Positions 26,131 through 38,934 of a stretch of 64,000 nt of DNA are shown here, piece after piece. The DNA lies in the NCBI GenBank assembly GCA_022376465.1, contig JACDTU010000018.1, forward strand, positions 124,001 to 188,000. Direction: 5' to 3'. This DNA comes from Cubamyces lactineus. Taxonomy: Eukaryota > Basidiomycota > Agaricomycetes > Polyporales > Polyporaceae. The notes beneath the pieces were generated by a model. The model had not been told where the DNA came from, did not search any database, and saw only the letters and a list, made by a program, of their open reading frames with translations. Position 1 is the first letter of the stretch, and each line of letters opens with the position of its first letter. Position numbers and translations under genes: made by a program.

Positions 26131-27738
26131 CTAATCAGCGGCAGAGCCATCTCCATTCAAGGCGGCGAGGCATTCCTTCCAGTGCTTGGATGATACCACG
26201 ACGCGAGTTTGCGCTTCGTCGAGAGCCTTCTTTCTCTATACGTATATCTGCTGAATATTTCTTGCGGGTTAATGGTGCCGCCTAGACTTACGTTTGCTGG
26301 AAAAGCCTTGGCAGCCTCGAATGCATGCAAGTAGGCGTCGAGCTCGTTGCGGAGCTACGAAGCGTGCGTTGACGGTTAGTACACGTCCGACTCGGAGTTG
26401 AGAAACCAGAGGTGTGGACACACATGTCGAGCAAGCTCCGGGAAAGCTTCGAACAATGGTGCTTGCGTTTCGAGGCCCGAGACGACCTCTCTGATCGCTT
26501 GGAGTGTAGCGGGAATGGCATCTGCCTGGGAATCTTGCCTAGTAGGTGGACGGCGTTCGTCTAGCGTGCCCGAAGATGCGGGAATGTATCTGGTAAGTCG
26601 AGTAGATGTGCCCAACAGTTGTCGTAACACACCTATACGCGCTTCGCCGTCCGTCTGAGAGGAATCTTTGGCTACCCCTCCTGAACCTGCCAATTTACGA
26701 CTCGATTTGGAACGCTGCTTGTCAGATTTCCTCGGCCTGCTGAATACTCGGCAAAAGAAGGCCGACATCAGCCTCCTGCCATTACATATGAGTATGTGGA
26801 ACGCATGGAGGTTCTGAAGACGAACGCGACTCACTCGAGAATGGAAGGCATGTGCCCAGGAGGGCCGGACGCGTTGTCTGATCGCCTGATACAAGGATAG
26901 ACGTGAGTCTCCACGACATCTCCGACGCCCTATAATGAAGGATCAACGTACCTTGACTGTGTCTCTCCGCCCTTGGCTGAGGGGTTACTTTCCGTATTAG
27001 TTGCGGGATCGACGGCAGTGATGCGTTTCGTCTTGGCGGTTTGGGAGAGCCGTTCGCAAAATGCTTGGACATCCCCTCGGACATCCTTGCACCGGCTACT
27101 GAGGTCGTAGGTCCGCTCGGTCAGACTCTACGAGGGTGAGGAACATCAGCATAGGACGGAGGCGATTAGTACTCAAACCCACCTGTCGCAAATTCCCAAG
27201 TTCGGTGATCATGTCGGCTTCTTGCGCCTCGCTTTTGCTCGATTGTAAAACAAGATATACTTCAAACAAGTGAGTACGCCAGAGCTATCTGTAAGAGGAT
27301 GGGGCTCACCTTTGATGATCGCCATCAACTGGCTCGCCACGAGGTCGGCATCGTCCAAGAGATTCTTGTATCGCTGTTCACGACGTCCACTGAGTCAGTT
27401 TGACACCTTAATCCGAGTCGCAGGAGTGCAGACCAACGTACATCCACGAAAGCCACCCAGTCACCTTCGAATGTGTCCCGACCTGCGACATCCAATCGCG
27501 ACATGCTCGCTCGAATATCCCTCATGGCCCTGTACATTTGGCGAGAGCTAGTTTTGAGGCTCCTTAAATTTGCCGCGCAGGTCGTGATCGGACCCATTTG
27601 AGCAGCATGGCGGGTGTTCGGATGTTTGAACCTAGTTGCAAGAGCAGGAGGCGTGAGCGTGTCTATGCTCCTCGGCGCACTTTCGGAGGATGGCAGCGTT
27701 CCAGAGCTTGGCGAGCCGGACGTCGAGCGAGGCTGCAT
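26131..27738 (-). CDS. Gene B: helical protein, paralogue of gene C
   Basis: This is a multi-exon minus-strand gene from ATG 27,738 to TAG 26,131-26,133. Exon 1 encodes LRSLKTSSRQMYRAMRDIRA and ends FEGDWVAFVD. After an intron comes RYKNLLDDADLVASQLMAII. Later exons give short helical pieces (EADMITELGNLRQ; DVRGDVQAFCERLSQ; LQAIREVVSGLETQ; LRNELDAYLHAFEAAKAF), and the last exon ends in KALDEAQTRVVVSSKHWKE. Exon order, intron positions and these motifs match gene C. The protein is a helical bundle without a strong membrane segment. It is convergent with gene A. Function unknown; it may be the partner subunit of an A-type protein. Confidence 0.6.
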
Positions 27739-28351
27739 GTGGTGTATGAGAAGGAAAGATATTTTGTCAGTGCGATGAAATGCCCAACACCTATATATGT
27801 ACGTACTCGGGGCGCGGCGGCATCGGTGAATCCAAATGGGTGGAACACCGAAGTCTCATGGGCCTCCTATATCCTAATTGATCCTATGTCTGCGGTTTGT
27901 CCTGTTGGTGCGAGGCAGCATACGCAGTCACGGAGGTCTCTTGCCGAATATCCTATATTGAGAACATGCGAATCAGTGCCCGTATGAACGTGCTCATTGG
28001 CAATCGGAGCATGGACCTAGTAGCACCTGGATATAGTAGTGAGTAGTGCGTGAACCTACCTGGCATGAAGCAAGCTATACGGTCGTTCTGTGACTCGACT
28101 GATGGCAACTCGCCTGGTGCCTTCCTCATGGATGGTTGGTAAGGGGTCAGAATCCCTGCGCGTATAGCCTGGAAACCTATCTGTTGAACGTGTTCTCGGC
28201 GCGTACTATAGTTTCCACCACCTGCGTCTCCAGCAGGTCGAGTGCACGTTGCTCACGGAAACATCATTATATAAATGCCCAATGGCGGGACCGCGGAATC
28301 GGTCGTGAACGAGTAATACATCGAATCAGATACCTTGTTCACATGCAGACA

Positions 28352-29919
28352 TCATTGTTCAGCTATCGCAAAAGCGCTACCGAAGCTGGAGACGTCGCTT
28401 GCCGAAACGGTCGCCCAATCGTTTTGAACCCTTGAAAGCTCGCCGCTGCGAGGTCGGGCCTCTCTGACTGTTTTCTACGGAGACGACCAGCCGTGAGCGA
28501 CCTTGGTTTCCTGGATACTTACTGGTCCCAAGCACTTACGCGGTCTCCATCCTTCCCGAAGCCTTTCATAACAGTCACATAGGCGTCGATAGTGTTCTGT
28601 AGCTATCGTATTTTCCTTCAGTACCATATGAACAATATCAGGAAGTCGATAGATACCTGTTCTGCTAGCTGAGGGAACGCATCCAATTTCGATGTCTGCT
28701 TGTCGATGCCGGCGAGGACCTCTTTGAGGGATTCCAGGAATATCAATGACTCTGTTTCCGCTATGTGCTCGTCTGAGGGTTTACGTCGACTATTGAAGTT
28801 GTCACTCAGGACTACTACGACAAGTCAGCACTTTCATGCAACACTGAGCGCATGAATGAATCACCCACATTTGCTTGACGAGCTAGGAAGTTCTGCGTCA
28901 GTACCCAAGTTCTGAGCCTCTTGCCTATTCATCGTGGCTTCCGGCTTCAAGTCCCGTGCCTTGTCTTCCATATTCTTCCTCCTTGTGAATCGGCGTAGAC
29001 GCGATAACAAGAGCTTCAGAACCCTCAACAACTGCTTATATAGCCAGCTACAAAGACGTCAGCCCTGGTCAGACACCGCGAATGATAGCAGACTGACCCG
29101 ACGCGACATGAACGTCCAGCAGTCTCCGAGTTAACAGAGGGTATGCTATCATATCAATAAACAAGCTGATCCGAGTCAGATGCTTCATAAAGAATTCGTA
29201 CACGTGGGACTTTGCATCGGCGCGGCTATTCTCGCTACTTCCCGTATCGGCACAACACCTATGAGGTGCTACCTTCTCAGCCCTCTGGTAGAATGCCTCG
29301 ACGTCGCTCTTGAGGGCGACTGCTGCAGATTTTACATCATACACTTGAGGTTCTAGCTCCTGTAAGGACATCGACGAAGAATTAGCAGAATCGCGGCAAT
29401 ATCTGGATTATCAATTTACCGTACGCAACACCGTTAGCTCCTCGACGATTTGACCGAGTGTGGCTGTTTTACTCTCCCGGACCATGTAGAGTACTGCGCT
29501 AGACTCAAAGACAAGTCGTGCACATGCGATGAATCAGATACTTACATTTCAAAATGGCCACAATCTGTACTGCAGCACGATCAGCTTCATCCAGTATACG
29601 TTCATAGCGCTGTATCATGAAGTTTTTAGTAATCGCACAACAGGTCCTGATCACAGCTGACCTTGGTGATGTCCATCCAGTCCCTCGCGAAGGCACCTGA
29701 GGATCCGATGTTCAAACGTGAGATATAGATCCCAATGTCCCACAACCCCTGACGAAGTAGAGAGGAAGTGGCGGCTACAGTCCTGAGATCTTTGATGCAC
29801 GCTGCGATTGTGCGACTATGTGGTTGTCCAGTAGGTTGAGTATTCTTGTTCGCAGCAGTAACGATGAGCACGTGCTCGGTCCAAACTGCTGCACTGGTGC
29901 TAGCGACGTTGGAAGTCAT
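28352..29919 (-). CDS. Gene C: helical protein, paralogue of gene B
   Basis: ATG 29,919 to TGA 28,352-28,354, several exons. Exon 1 encodes TIAACIKDLRTVAATSSLLR and ARDWMDITK; the next exon RYERILDEADRAAVQIVAIL aligns directly with gene B. It continues with KTATLGQIVEELTVLRT, KSDVEAFYQRAEKV, a mildly hydrophobic ISLFIDMIAYPLL, then LKEVLAGIDKQTSKLDAFPQ and LQNTIDAYVTVMKGFGKDGD. Introns sit at the same places as in B. It is divergent with gene D, sharing a 794-bp upstream region. Splice sites in the middle are tentative. Confidence 0.6.
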
Positions 29920-30713
29920 GGCGAAGTTCTGGGAAGTGTGGCCGACTGAGACGCTGCAAGGTAGACGCAGGTTTAGGGCGATTTACAACGTGCGGTACCA
30001 CAAAGCCCTGGCTTTTATATGTTCTACAGAAGTCCTCCGATATCCGAGAAGGTAGCCGCCGCGGTAAGAGAGTTCTGGGGTTGACTCCGCCGTAGGATGA
30101 GCGTCCGCGTCCACATCGCGACTCAGCAGTAAGCTCTAGTCAGAGGATTCAGGCCCATTGAGAAGCTTGGAACGATCGCACCTAAATCCGTAGACCGGAG
30201 AACATGTGGTGGCACGGGCAGGAGGAGAGGTGGCAGGCCTGGGAGTGGATCATTAGCGCCCAACGGCCTCCTGATCTTAGATCTTAGATCCTAGCGCTCA
30301 GTCCACCTTCCATCCCGGCGCCCATGTCCGACGTAGTATCCAGTAGTCGCATCCGCTCATGCTCAGAATATTGCAGTCGGGCGGCCTAGCACAATTCTCC
30401 TTGGATGTGTTCCGAAGGCATCTGTAAGGTTCATGGTTTCTGTGGTCCGAGTCCGCCCATTGAACTCGAACCCTCACTGGCAGGCCGCAGACCCGGTCCT
30501 CATGCCGAGCAGGTCATTCGTCAAACGCGTCACTCATACCATACATACCAGAGTATACATCAAATACTGCCTTGAGGCTTAGCGGAACTGTTCATGTTAT
30601 AAACCCTCAATTGAACTGATGACGCGATTGCGTCTTCCTCTCATCACTCACCCTCTACATATTCGCGCGTACACCTCCATAGTGCTCCCACGTCCATCTC
30701 GGCTCCACCTTTC
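29920..30713. promoter_or_regulatory. Divergent intergenic region between genes C and D
   Basis: This holds 794 bp with no supported gene and probably both promoters. A TTATAAACCC at about 30,597 could serve gene D, and TTTATATG at about 30,014 could serve gene C on the other strand. Confidence 0.35.
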
Positions 30714-32207
30714 ATGCCCTTCATGGACAGTGTCATCGGAGAGCGCGCTCTACCACATCCGCAGCCAGAGACAGATCAAGAGACGAATTTCACTCCTGCT
30801 GACATTCGCAGGCTCAACGGGGCCATCCGCTCCATCGATCAATACTTCATCCACGTCACTTCGGATCTCAAGAGAGTGAACGGAAAAGCCAGGCGCCCCG
30901 TGCTCAAGCTGATACTACCACAAGAGAGGACTCCTCTTGAGCATGTTTCCTCACGCTGGCAGAAGTTGCATGAAGTAAGTCATCTGTAGAACGTACGGCC
31001 TTCAGGTGCCATCTATAGCTAACAATATCACTGCCAGCAATTCAAGGACTTGATCGCGGAAAGCAGAAACCAGGCTATGGTTACGTGGGCCCTGCTTGAG
31101 GGTCAGCCTATCGTGTATCGTTTGGGAGTTTTGTTTTACGAACCGCCGCAGGATTCGATCGCGTGGCTACTAGTCAGGATATACGATCCGGAGGAGGCGG
31201 CCTTTCAGATCTGAGAACGGAGATTGATGCCTTCATCGATGTAGCTAGGTCCTCTCACCCTGACGAATCAGTTTGACTAACATTTGACCGCTTAGGCGAT
31301 GGCGACCCAAGTTCATCGAGCTACAACGGTGCGGGAGCGATTACGAATTCTCATCCAGGAGGTCTATTCCATCCGTGGAGAAGTGGAGAATGCCTCTAAG
31401 GCGACCAGACGTCAGGAGGCGGATTTATTTGGGAAGTTGTCGCAAACGCTCTGTGCCCTTGACCAGCTCAAGTCGTCCTTCTCAAGGTGTGCCCCTTACG
31501 ACCGGTTTCCCGCGTAACGTTACACTAACTGTTAGGCTGTAGAATATCCAAAGAGGTAAAGTCATAGAATCCGACAACGTGCTTTCTCTACAATGTTGAG
31601 CGTTCCTAGTATTCTGCCCTCAAGCGCGCTTGCATTAAGTGCATCTCCGCGGTGATCTCTGCAGCACCCTCCGAGCCCCCTTTGAATCATCTAGCAAGGA
31701 CAGACGCAGCGATCAGTTGGGTGTTCAGTCGGCTGCTCTTCACATCGACTCGATGCTCACCCGTAATCTAGTACTTTCCACCGAGATAAGGCAGAGGGAA
31801 GAGGAAGCCGCTGACATGGTGCGGAGTCGCAACGCTGCCCGTGAACGCTTGCCGTTCTTAGAGGACGCGGAGAAGGACATCGAATACCTCGCCAAGAACA
31901 TTGCCATCTTGCCAGATATATGGAACTTCGTACGGCTCGCTCACTTACAATTGTATCCCCATCCGACGATACTGAGATCAATGCCTTTTTTGCGATAGAT
32001 CAAAGTCAGCCTTATGGAGGTCAACGCACTCCTCCAGGTAGCTGTCGTTGGTGACCACACCGCGGTATGTTCCACGGTGGTCGCCCACCCGGCCTTTCCT
32101 AACCATTCTTCTATCAGTTCTTCAATGAGAAGTTGGATCTCGCAACGGCGTCATACAAGAAGCTCTCGGCCATTCTACACGCATACGCCTCAGACTCAGA
32201 GAGATGA
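30714..32207 (+). CDS. Gene D: helical protein, paralogue of gene A
   Basis: ATG 30,714 to TGA 32,205-32,207, several exons (first exon 30,714-30,974; second begins 31,038). Residue patterns follow gene A exon by exon: SSRWQKLHE and FKDLIAESRNQAMVTW match KWAALRK and FNQLINESQTNAVDAY; GGLSDLRTEIDAFI matches LHDFKSEVGNFL; the C-terminus has DIWNF, VSLMEVNALLQVAV and FNEKLDLATASYKKLSAIL. A long hydrophobic stretch like that of gene A was not found in the middle (31,500-31,700), where exon choice is unclear. The gene may lack it or use exons I did not resolve. Confidence 0.6.
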
Positions 32208-34153
32208 GTTTTCTACTGCTATGCTCTCAGGTACACGCATCGTATACATTCCCTCGCATGGTATCCCGACTTCACTCCGAGCGATCTATATGTAGTGCCC
32301 TATATATCGTATGCAATCAATTTCCCAGTTCATCCGCAGAGCCTGAGATCAGGCTCATGATGCTGTGCGATTCACCCGCACCCTCGCGCGTATTCGCTCC
32401 TTGGTATTGCTTGACTACTTGTTCCACTCGAACGGCCTGAGACAGACTTGTCTTCATCTACGAGCGCAGCCTCATGGATGGAGACTTCATTATGGAAGAT
32501 CTCGTCGAGAGCACCAACGAGGACCTTCCTCTCCATGGCGGCGTTTTGCGGATAGTCGGGTCGGCGGTCTTAAATATCTCGTCTACTACGTCGGACAGTC
32601 CGGGTCCTGTGAAACACAGGCTGTACTAGAAAGAATCGCTGCTGTCTATGCAGTATTCATACACGACGAATGCCTTCTACAAAGCCCGAACGTTCCGGCA
32701 GCCGCAAGTGGATTGACATATGTTCTTTCAGGCCCGTCTAGATGAGCTAGCTTCGGACGTTGTAGGAAGAGACCACCGGGCGGACATCCGAACGGACAGA
32801 GTGCCTCAGACACCGGATCCAAGGGCTGCGGCGCTGCGAGAAATTTGAATGATAGGTCATTCTACAGATTCGTCTCGGGAATGAGGAGTCTTGAAGGTGT
32901 AGTGAAGGCACACCGCCTGGGAGCCCTAACGCTCATCGATCGCCGTGCTCCCGAAAAGCTATAGATGTCGAGAGCATTGAGATGGACCCTGATGAGGCGT
33001 TGGTTGCGAGGAATAGGGTTTCTGCACACGGCCCTCGGCTGCGACGGAGCGGCCTCGCTGAGAACAACGCAGACCCCGACTTAGAGTTCGGGACCACAGA
33101 GTTTCAGCCCCTCAATTTGTCCGGGGGCCTGAGGGTGAGCTGCCCCAGAGCTGCGCCGTGCACCGTGCGGTGGACACAGTCCCCTTTACAGATGGTGATC
33201 GGGCGTTGTGGGCTGAAAGAGGAGTCAGCTGGTGGCATCTCCAGGCAATATGTCGTGCGACGGGTCTGCTCACCGTGAAGCCCCAAGGTAGCTGCTTCCG
33301 GGCTCCTCCAAGTGGTGCAGAGGGTGGTCCGCCGCAGCTCACGCTTCTCAATGGCTCGAGTTTCAACCTGGTCATCAATGCATAACCTTGTACCTCTTGC
33401 ATTGATACAATGTCGAACACGTGCAGCATCCCGCAGGTATCAGGTTGGAATCTCGGGGGGCTCTCGCCTGTATGGTAGTACTTACCTCGGGCGTCTATCC
33501 CCATTTGGTCTGCGCTCACCAAGGATTTCCTTCTGGGTAAGTCTGCACGACATACGCCAGCCGACCACCCCGCTATCCTACCGGTACTTATACGCGCTAC
33601 ATCGCCTACCATGGAACGAGGACACGGAGCAAAAGAAAGTCTGTACGCTGAGGCTCCATTCAGGACCTCACTACGTACGTTGAGCTGTCTAAAAGCATGT
33701 AAGCGTTACGGAGGGTTCAGAGCCCCAGTGCAACGAAGCTACCTTCTACACAGCTGCTCAAGGAGCGTTTCCAGGTGTTCATCGAAACTGTAACCGAACA
33801 GGATGTATATATGCAACGGTGGGAAAACACATGAGAAAACATTGCGTAGCCAAACATCGTGAAGAGACTTCGTAGAACCGTGACGAGATGGGACAGATAG
33901 GAAGGACAGACTGGGAGTTGCGGGCGGATGATGTTCGTTAAATAGGGCATGGCGGAGTAGGGTATGCACTTGCGAGGACGGGGGCTGTAACTGAGATGAG
34001 CAAACGACAAGTCCAACGCGGACGACCTAACATCGTGCGCGTATTGTGTATTGTTCCAGAAACGACGAGGCATGGGAATGACGGCGGCCTACGCCGCATG
34101 TCTTTCCTGAGAGACCAGCAAGTGGAGAGGTGAGGAGACGAATAGCAAGTCGT
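32208..34153. other. Intergenic, no gene recognised
   Basis: Short frames exist, for example 33,158-33,385 on the plus strand, but none shows a family motif or a convincing splice structure. Region 32,340-32,760 has weakly protein-like pieces that could be decayed gene remains. Confidence 0.4.
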
Positions 34154-37100
34154 CTATCGCAAAGACGCCTTCGACGAGCGGCTGCTGACCGGAGACGCCC
34201 GCTCCTTCTCTTTCTCGGGTGCGTCGGTTTGCTCGTCATCACCGGCGTTCGACGCGGCGGTGCTTGCGTTTCGGATGGATACGAGCACCTCCTTGATGTA
34301 TTCGAGCTTGTCGAAGAGTCGTTGCCGGAATTTCGCCTGCTCTGGGTCGACAGGAGGAGGGCGGAGCGACTGCGCCATGACCTCAGCGAGGGAATGACGC
34401 GTCAGTCGGTAGTTCTTGTCGATGTGCGTCACCAGAAGGCCTTGCGACGACAAGATGAGCTTTGTGTGGTCATAGAAGTTAAACTGTGGTACGAGGGGTC
34501 TCATGAGCAAATCAGTCGACATGGATAGAACAACACAGCTCACCTGCAAGACACCATGGCTCATCTTGAAAACGATCACGTGCTTCATGCGGAGGTACTT
34601 CTGCACGAACTCCATGCCCTTGGTGCGCTCGAAGTCCTCGAACGTCCAGTCGTAGTCGCCGTACAGGCGCTCCATGATGTACCGTTCAAAATGCTTGAGG
34701 AGATATACTTTGTGCTTGAGCTCCTCAGGGTACTCGGCGACGGTGTGATTCTTCCGCACATAGACAGCGCCCTGGCGACGCGATGAAACGAAATCGAAGT
34801 GGCTGCGTCCGATTGTCAGCATCCACACAATCACCTCAGAAGCACAGCCTAAAGGAACGTACTGCTTATCAGGAGACAACACGATAGTCGTAGTGTCGTT
34901 GAAGTGTACACCGACGGAACCGTCCGTGAGGGCGTAGCCCATTCCGTACTTGTTGCAGTAGTCCACCCAGGAGACAATGAAGACCTTCGGATCAGGCAGA
35001 TCGACATCCTCCTTAGGGTCTCGGAACAATCGACCGACCGCTCTTGCTTCAAAGGCAGCCGTCAGCGTCTGCGAGGCTGCCTCGAAGCTGTTCAGGCGTA
35101 AAGGCAAACCCGCGGGTGGGGGCATGTCTTCGAGGTCCTTTTCCTCCTTCTCGGGCTCCTGCTCGCGCTGACGTTCAAGCTCCTGCTCTCGTTCCCGCTC
35201 CCGTTCCCGTTCCCGCTCCTTCTCCTTCTTCTTCTGCCGTTCACGCTCCTTCAGATTACGTGCAGCGTCCCGAGTACGGACAGGGGGCATATTCTCCAGG
35301 TCCTGGTCGTCACCGTCAAAGACAGAGCCCGGCGCGCTTCCCGGTCCGGGAACCATCTGCGCGACGATGCGAGCCTTCTGACTCTCGAGTTCCTTCTTGC
35401 GGAGCTCCTCGACACGCGCGCCATACTCGTCCTCGTGTTCCTCGACGATATCCTGCAAACCAGGACGCGGCCGCCCAGGGGATTTCACAGAATCCTTCGC
35501 GGCCTGCAGCTTGCGAAGGAGAGGCTGTTCGCCGCGAGCACCTGCAGGCGCAGGAGGCGCCACGATGAGGGGTTGCCTGGCAGAACTGAGCAAAGCGGAG
35601 ATAGGGCTGCCCGGCTGAACCGCCTTCTGGAACTCTTTCTCTTGCTGGGCAAGGCTAGATGTGACCCCACGACTCTTCGCCCCGGTCGTGCTCGTGTTGG
35701 GAACAGGAGCCCTGGGCACCGCGATGCTTGTAGATTGGTCCTCATCGAGCAATGCATATCGCCGGAGGCGAGCGAGGTTAGCTTCAGACATATGACGTGC
35801 GATGTGCCGGAAGTCGGGAGGTGCGTCGTGGGCAGAGGTAGGGATGTAGCCGGGCACGGTGCCAGTAGTGAACCATGCGTGGTCAACAATCTCATGGAGT
35901 GTCGGACGCTGTTGGGGATCGGGTGTGAGGATTTGCTGGATAAGCTCTTGTACGAGCTTCGAGACTACACGGTCCGCGGGGAACTCGTATACATTGTCGC
36001 GGATGCGCCTTTTTACAATATCAATGGGATCCTCAGCATGGAGAGCAGTTGGGCTTACTGGTAGATAGCCTTGACATCCTTGGTCTGGAAAGGAGGGCGA
36101 CCAACAACGAGCGTGTACAGGATGACACCGATGGACCAAGTGTCGACTTCGAAACTGTGGCCATTGGCGGTATCGAACAGTACCTCGGGTGCTATGTAGT
36201 TCGGAGTACCACAAATGGTCTTCTTACGCTCTCCGGGGTTTTCGATCAATGCGGCGAGACCGAAGTCGCCCACTTTCACATTCATATTGCGGTCGAGGAA
36301 GATGTTACCCAACTTCAGGTCGCGATGGATCACCTGGTGCGTATGCATGTAATGACAGGCGCCGATGAGTTGAACCATGAAGAAGCGCGCTTCAGGTTCG
36401 GTGAAACGCTTCCGGCGACGGAGCATGTCCATGAGCGAGCCGTTATGGCAAAGCTCTAGCGTCATATAGACGTTGTCATCGTCTTCAAAACAGTCTTGAA
36501 AGCGAACGATGTTCGGATGGTCTAGAGACTTGTGAATCTTGATTTCTGCATAGAGCTATATCGAGGTAAGTAGGGGTGATTGCATGGGCACAATCGACTC
36601 ACTTTTGTCTTGGCTTTCTTCGTTTTGAGAGAGGACTTGGTAACTACCTTACACGCAGACCTACGTCCACGAGCGTCCTGGACTTCGTAAACGCGAGCGA
36701 AACCACCCTTATGGGTCATTGTCAGCTCGCACGTTCGGGCCAAAGAAGTTGAGCGTGGAAGGAGACACTGGTCATGATAGGAACGGCTCCAGGCGCGTCC
36801 GAGGTAACGGCGTACAGATTCCAAGCATACGCCAAGGATGAACTCTCCCTTCTTACCAGAGTGGCTGACAGTCCCAACGAGTCCACCTGGCGCTAACGCT
36901 GGGTAACCATCAAAGTTCCGAATCGAACAAGTGTGAAGGCTATGACCTAGCCATGCACCCATGCAACCCAATATTGCGGGTATCTTCCCAACACAGTTCA
37001 AAACACCTGGCACTCACCTCGCCAAGCATTCCAACACGCATGAACTCGAGCGTGCGAGTCTTGTCGGTGATGATCTTGGGTGGCGAAGGGGGAGTGACCT

Positions 37101-37287
37101 TCGCATTCTGCCTAGGCAGAGGCGGCGACAAAGACTTCTTAATGGGCTGCTCCTGTTGCTTGGGAGGGGTGCCGGGAGGAGGCGCATGGTGACGAGGAAC
37201 TTGGTTGACAGCGTAGTGGTTAGCGGCGGAGGCAAGAGGGTGTCTACGAGGAGGAGGAGGCATAGTCGTGTAGAGGTTGGTGGACAT
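34154..37287 (-). CDS. CDC5: Polo-like kinase (888 aa, 5 exons)
   Basis: A mitotic Ser/Thr kinase of the PLK1/Cdc5/Plo1 family. Exons are 37,287-37,018, 36,707-36,603, 36,555-36,059, 36,008-34,544 and 34,483-34,154; they add to 889 codons with the stop. The N-terminus is Pro-rich. The kinase domain has [34 protein letters not shown] and [10 protein letters not shown] long linker contains an Arg/Glu repeat. The C-terminal polo-box domain has [14 protein letters not shown] in box 1 and [10 protein letters not shown] in box 2, keeping the Trp and the His-x-Lys that bind phosphopeptides in the family. The 310-bp first intron is unusually long, and the 60-bp last intron keeps the frame open. Confidence 0.95.
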
Positions 37288-37306
37288 CGTGTAGGCCTAA
37301 CACCGT

Positions 37307-37335
37307 TGATGTCGTCGTTGTCGTCGTCGTCGTCC
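37307..37335. repeat. GTC/GAC microsatellite upstream of the polo kinase
   Basis: An interrupted (GTC)n run, about eight units, lies 20-50 bp upstream of the kinase ATG, probably in its 5' untranslated region. Confidence 0.7.
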
Positions 37336-38934
37336 GGGTCTTGCTGGTCGTGGGCAAGGAGAAGAGGAAGCGGCTGAAGAGTTCGGATACTCAGGGCGTG
37401 GTTCGCGCATGTCTGCCACCTTATGTAATCCCACGTGGATGTTCGACTTCGCGTACCGCGTATGATCATGTGACCGCGTTTCACCTACAGTTGCTTGACC
37501 TCGCAACGATCGCGGTTCCCTTGTCATCTCATTGTCTTGAGACTTCTATTAAGCGCACACGCATCCTTGGTGCTTAACGGGGACCCACCGAAAACGCCCA
37601 GCTGTCCTTCATAAACAGAACTTGGCTGAACCTGAAACGACTTGCAGGCTGCGAAGGATATGCAGCAACATCGACTTTCAAACCCCTTCTCTCAATCTCT
37701 CTGGTGCGCTTCGCTCGCCTATGGATATAGAACTGAACGGAATAGTTTAAGGTGGTTTTTTTGTCTCTCACCCGTCCGCTTTGTGGCCCATTTATCCGAA
37801 CAATCGAGTACAGGCAGATATGGAGCGAGTAGACGCCGAAGCCCAAACGACGTATGATGAAGGATCTCTTTGGCCAACAATGCATTCTCAGCCCGGCCTC
37901 AACGCTTGTCGGCGGTACACTCTCAAACGGGTGTCCACAGACATGCTGGCTGTGCACGTCTGATCAAACTGCAACTCTGGCCTCTGGTGGGGAAGAAAAC
38001 ACATCGCGTAACTACCGACTCATTCTCTATGGAGCCTGAAGTGGCGATACAGCAGTCATCCCCGACCCTCCACAGCCGGAAATCCCGGTCTTCAAAGGCA
38101 GATGCATTGTACTTGCCACCGGTACAAAGAAGCACCCTGCATGCACCTTGTCGTGAAGCCCTCAAAGGATAAGTGGCCGGCTGAGCAGTGCAGTTTCTGC
38201 ACGTTACGCGAGTACCGCCAAGGTGGAATCCTCCGAAGTCGACAAGAGGTAATATATGTTGGAGAGAGGATGAGGTCTGGCTCACCGGCCGGAGCCCGTT
38301 ACATTATTAAGAGAGCGATATACAGTGTTGATTTATTGATTTGTTCGGCGCGCATGCAGGGTGCAGAGATGGCGGCCATACGACATTCGAGTCCGCTCTC
38401 TTGTTCAAGTTATAGTGAATATCGCCTGTGATGCAAGCCCACGCGCAGGGTGGGCGTACAGTTCATATGGTGTATGGTCGTAAAATTGCGTTCTAAGACA
38501 GACGAGGAAATGGAACGAACCTTTGGGGTGCAGTATTTACTATTCGATAACAAGATGGCGAGATGTACTCCAGGTCAGTCGACTCCGCCTCTTACATATC
38601 GCCCAACGCCCTCTCACCTCGAAGCCTGCAATGAGTAGGAGCCGGCTATGCGCCTGCGTCCAAGGAAAGGAAATGCCGTTCGACACGAGGGAAGACTGGC
38701 TGCAGAGGTGTAATGCCAAAAGACAGCTGCGAGGCCGCGGAGGGAACTTCCTCTCTCATGCGAAGATACTCTAGTCTAGGATGGCCTTCAGAATCTCCTC
38801 TTACAATTAGACGAATATGTTGCAACCTTCGCCATAGATACATTCACGTTCCCGTTCTTTGAATTGAGTAAGACAGCATCGCAGCAGCTTCGATGATGTG
38901 AGAATATCATTCCCTACACTACAGATGGATCCCA
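37336..38934. other. Intergenic, no gene recognised
   Basis: This 1.6-kb stretch has only short frames without motifs. Upstream signals of the polo kinase are expected at its left end and the 3' end of the dehydrogenase gene at its right end. Confidence 0.45.
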
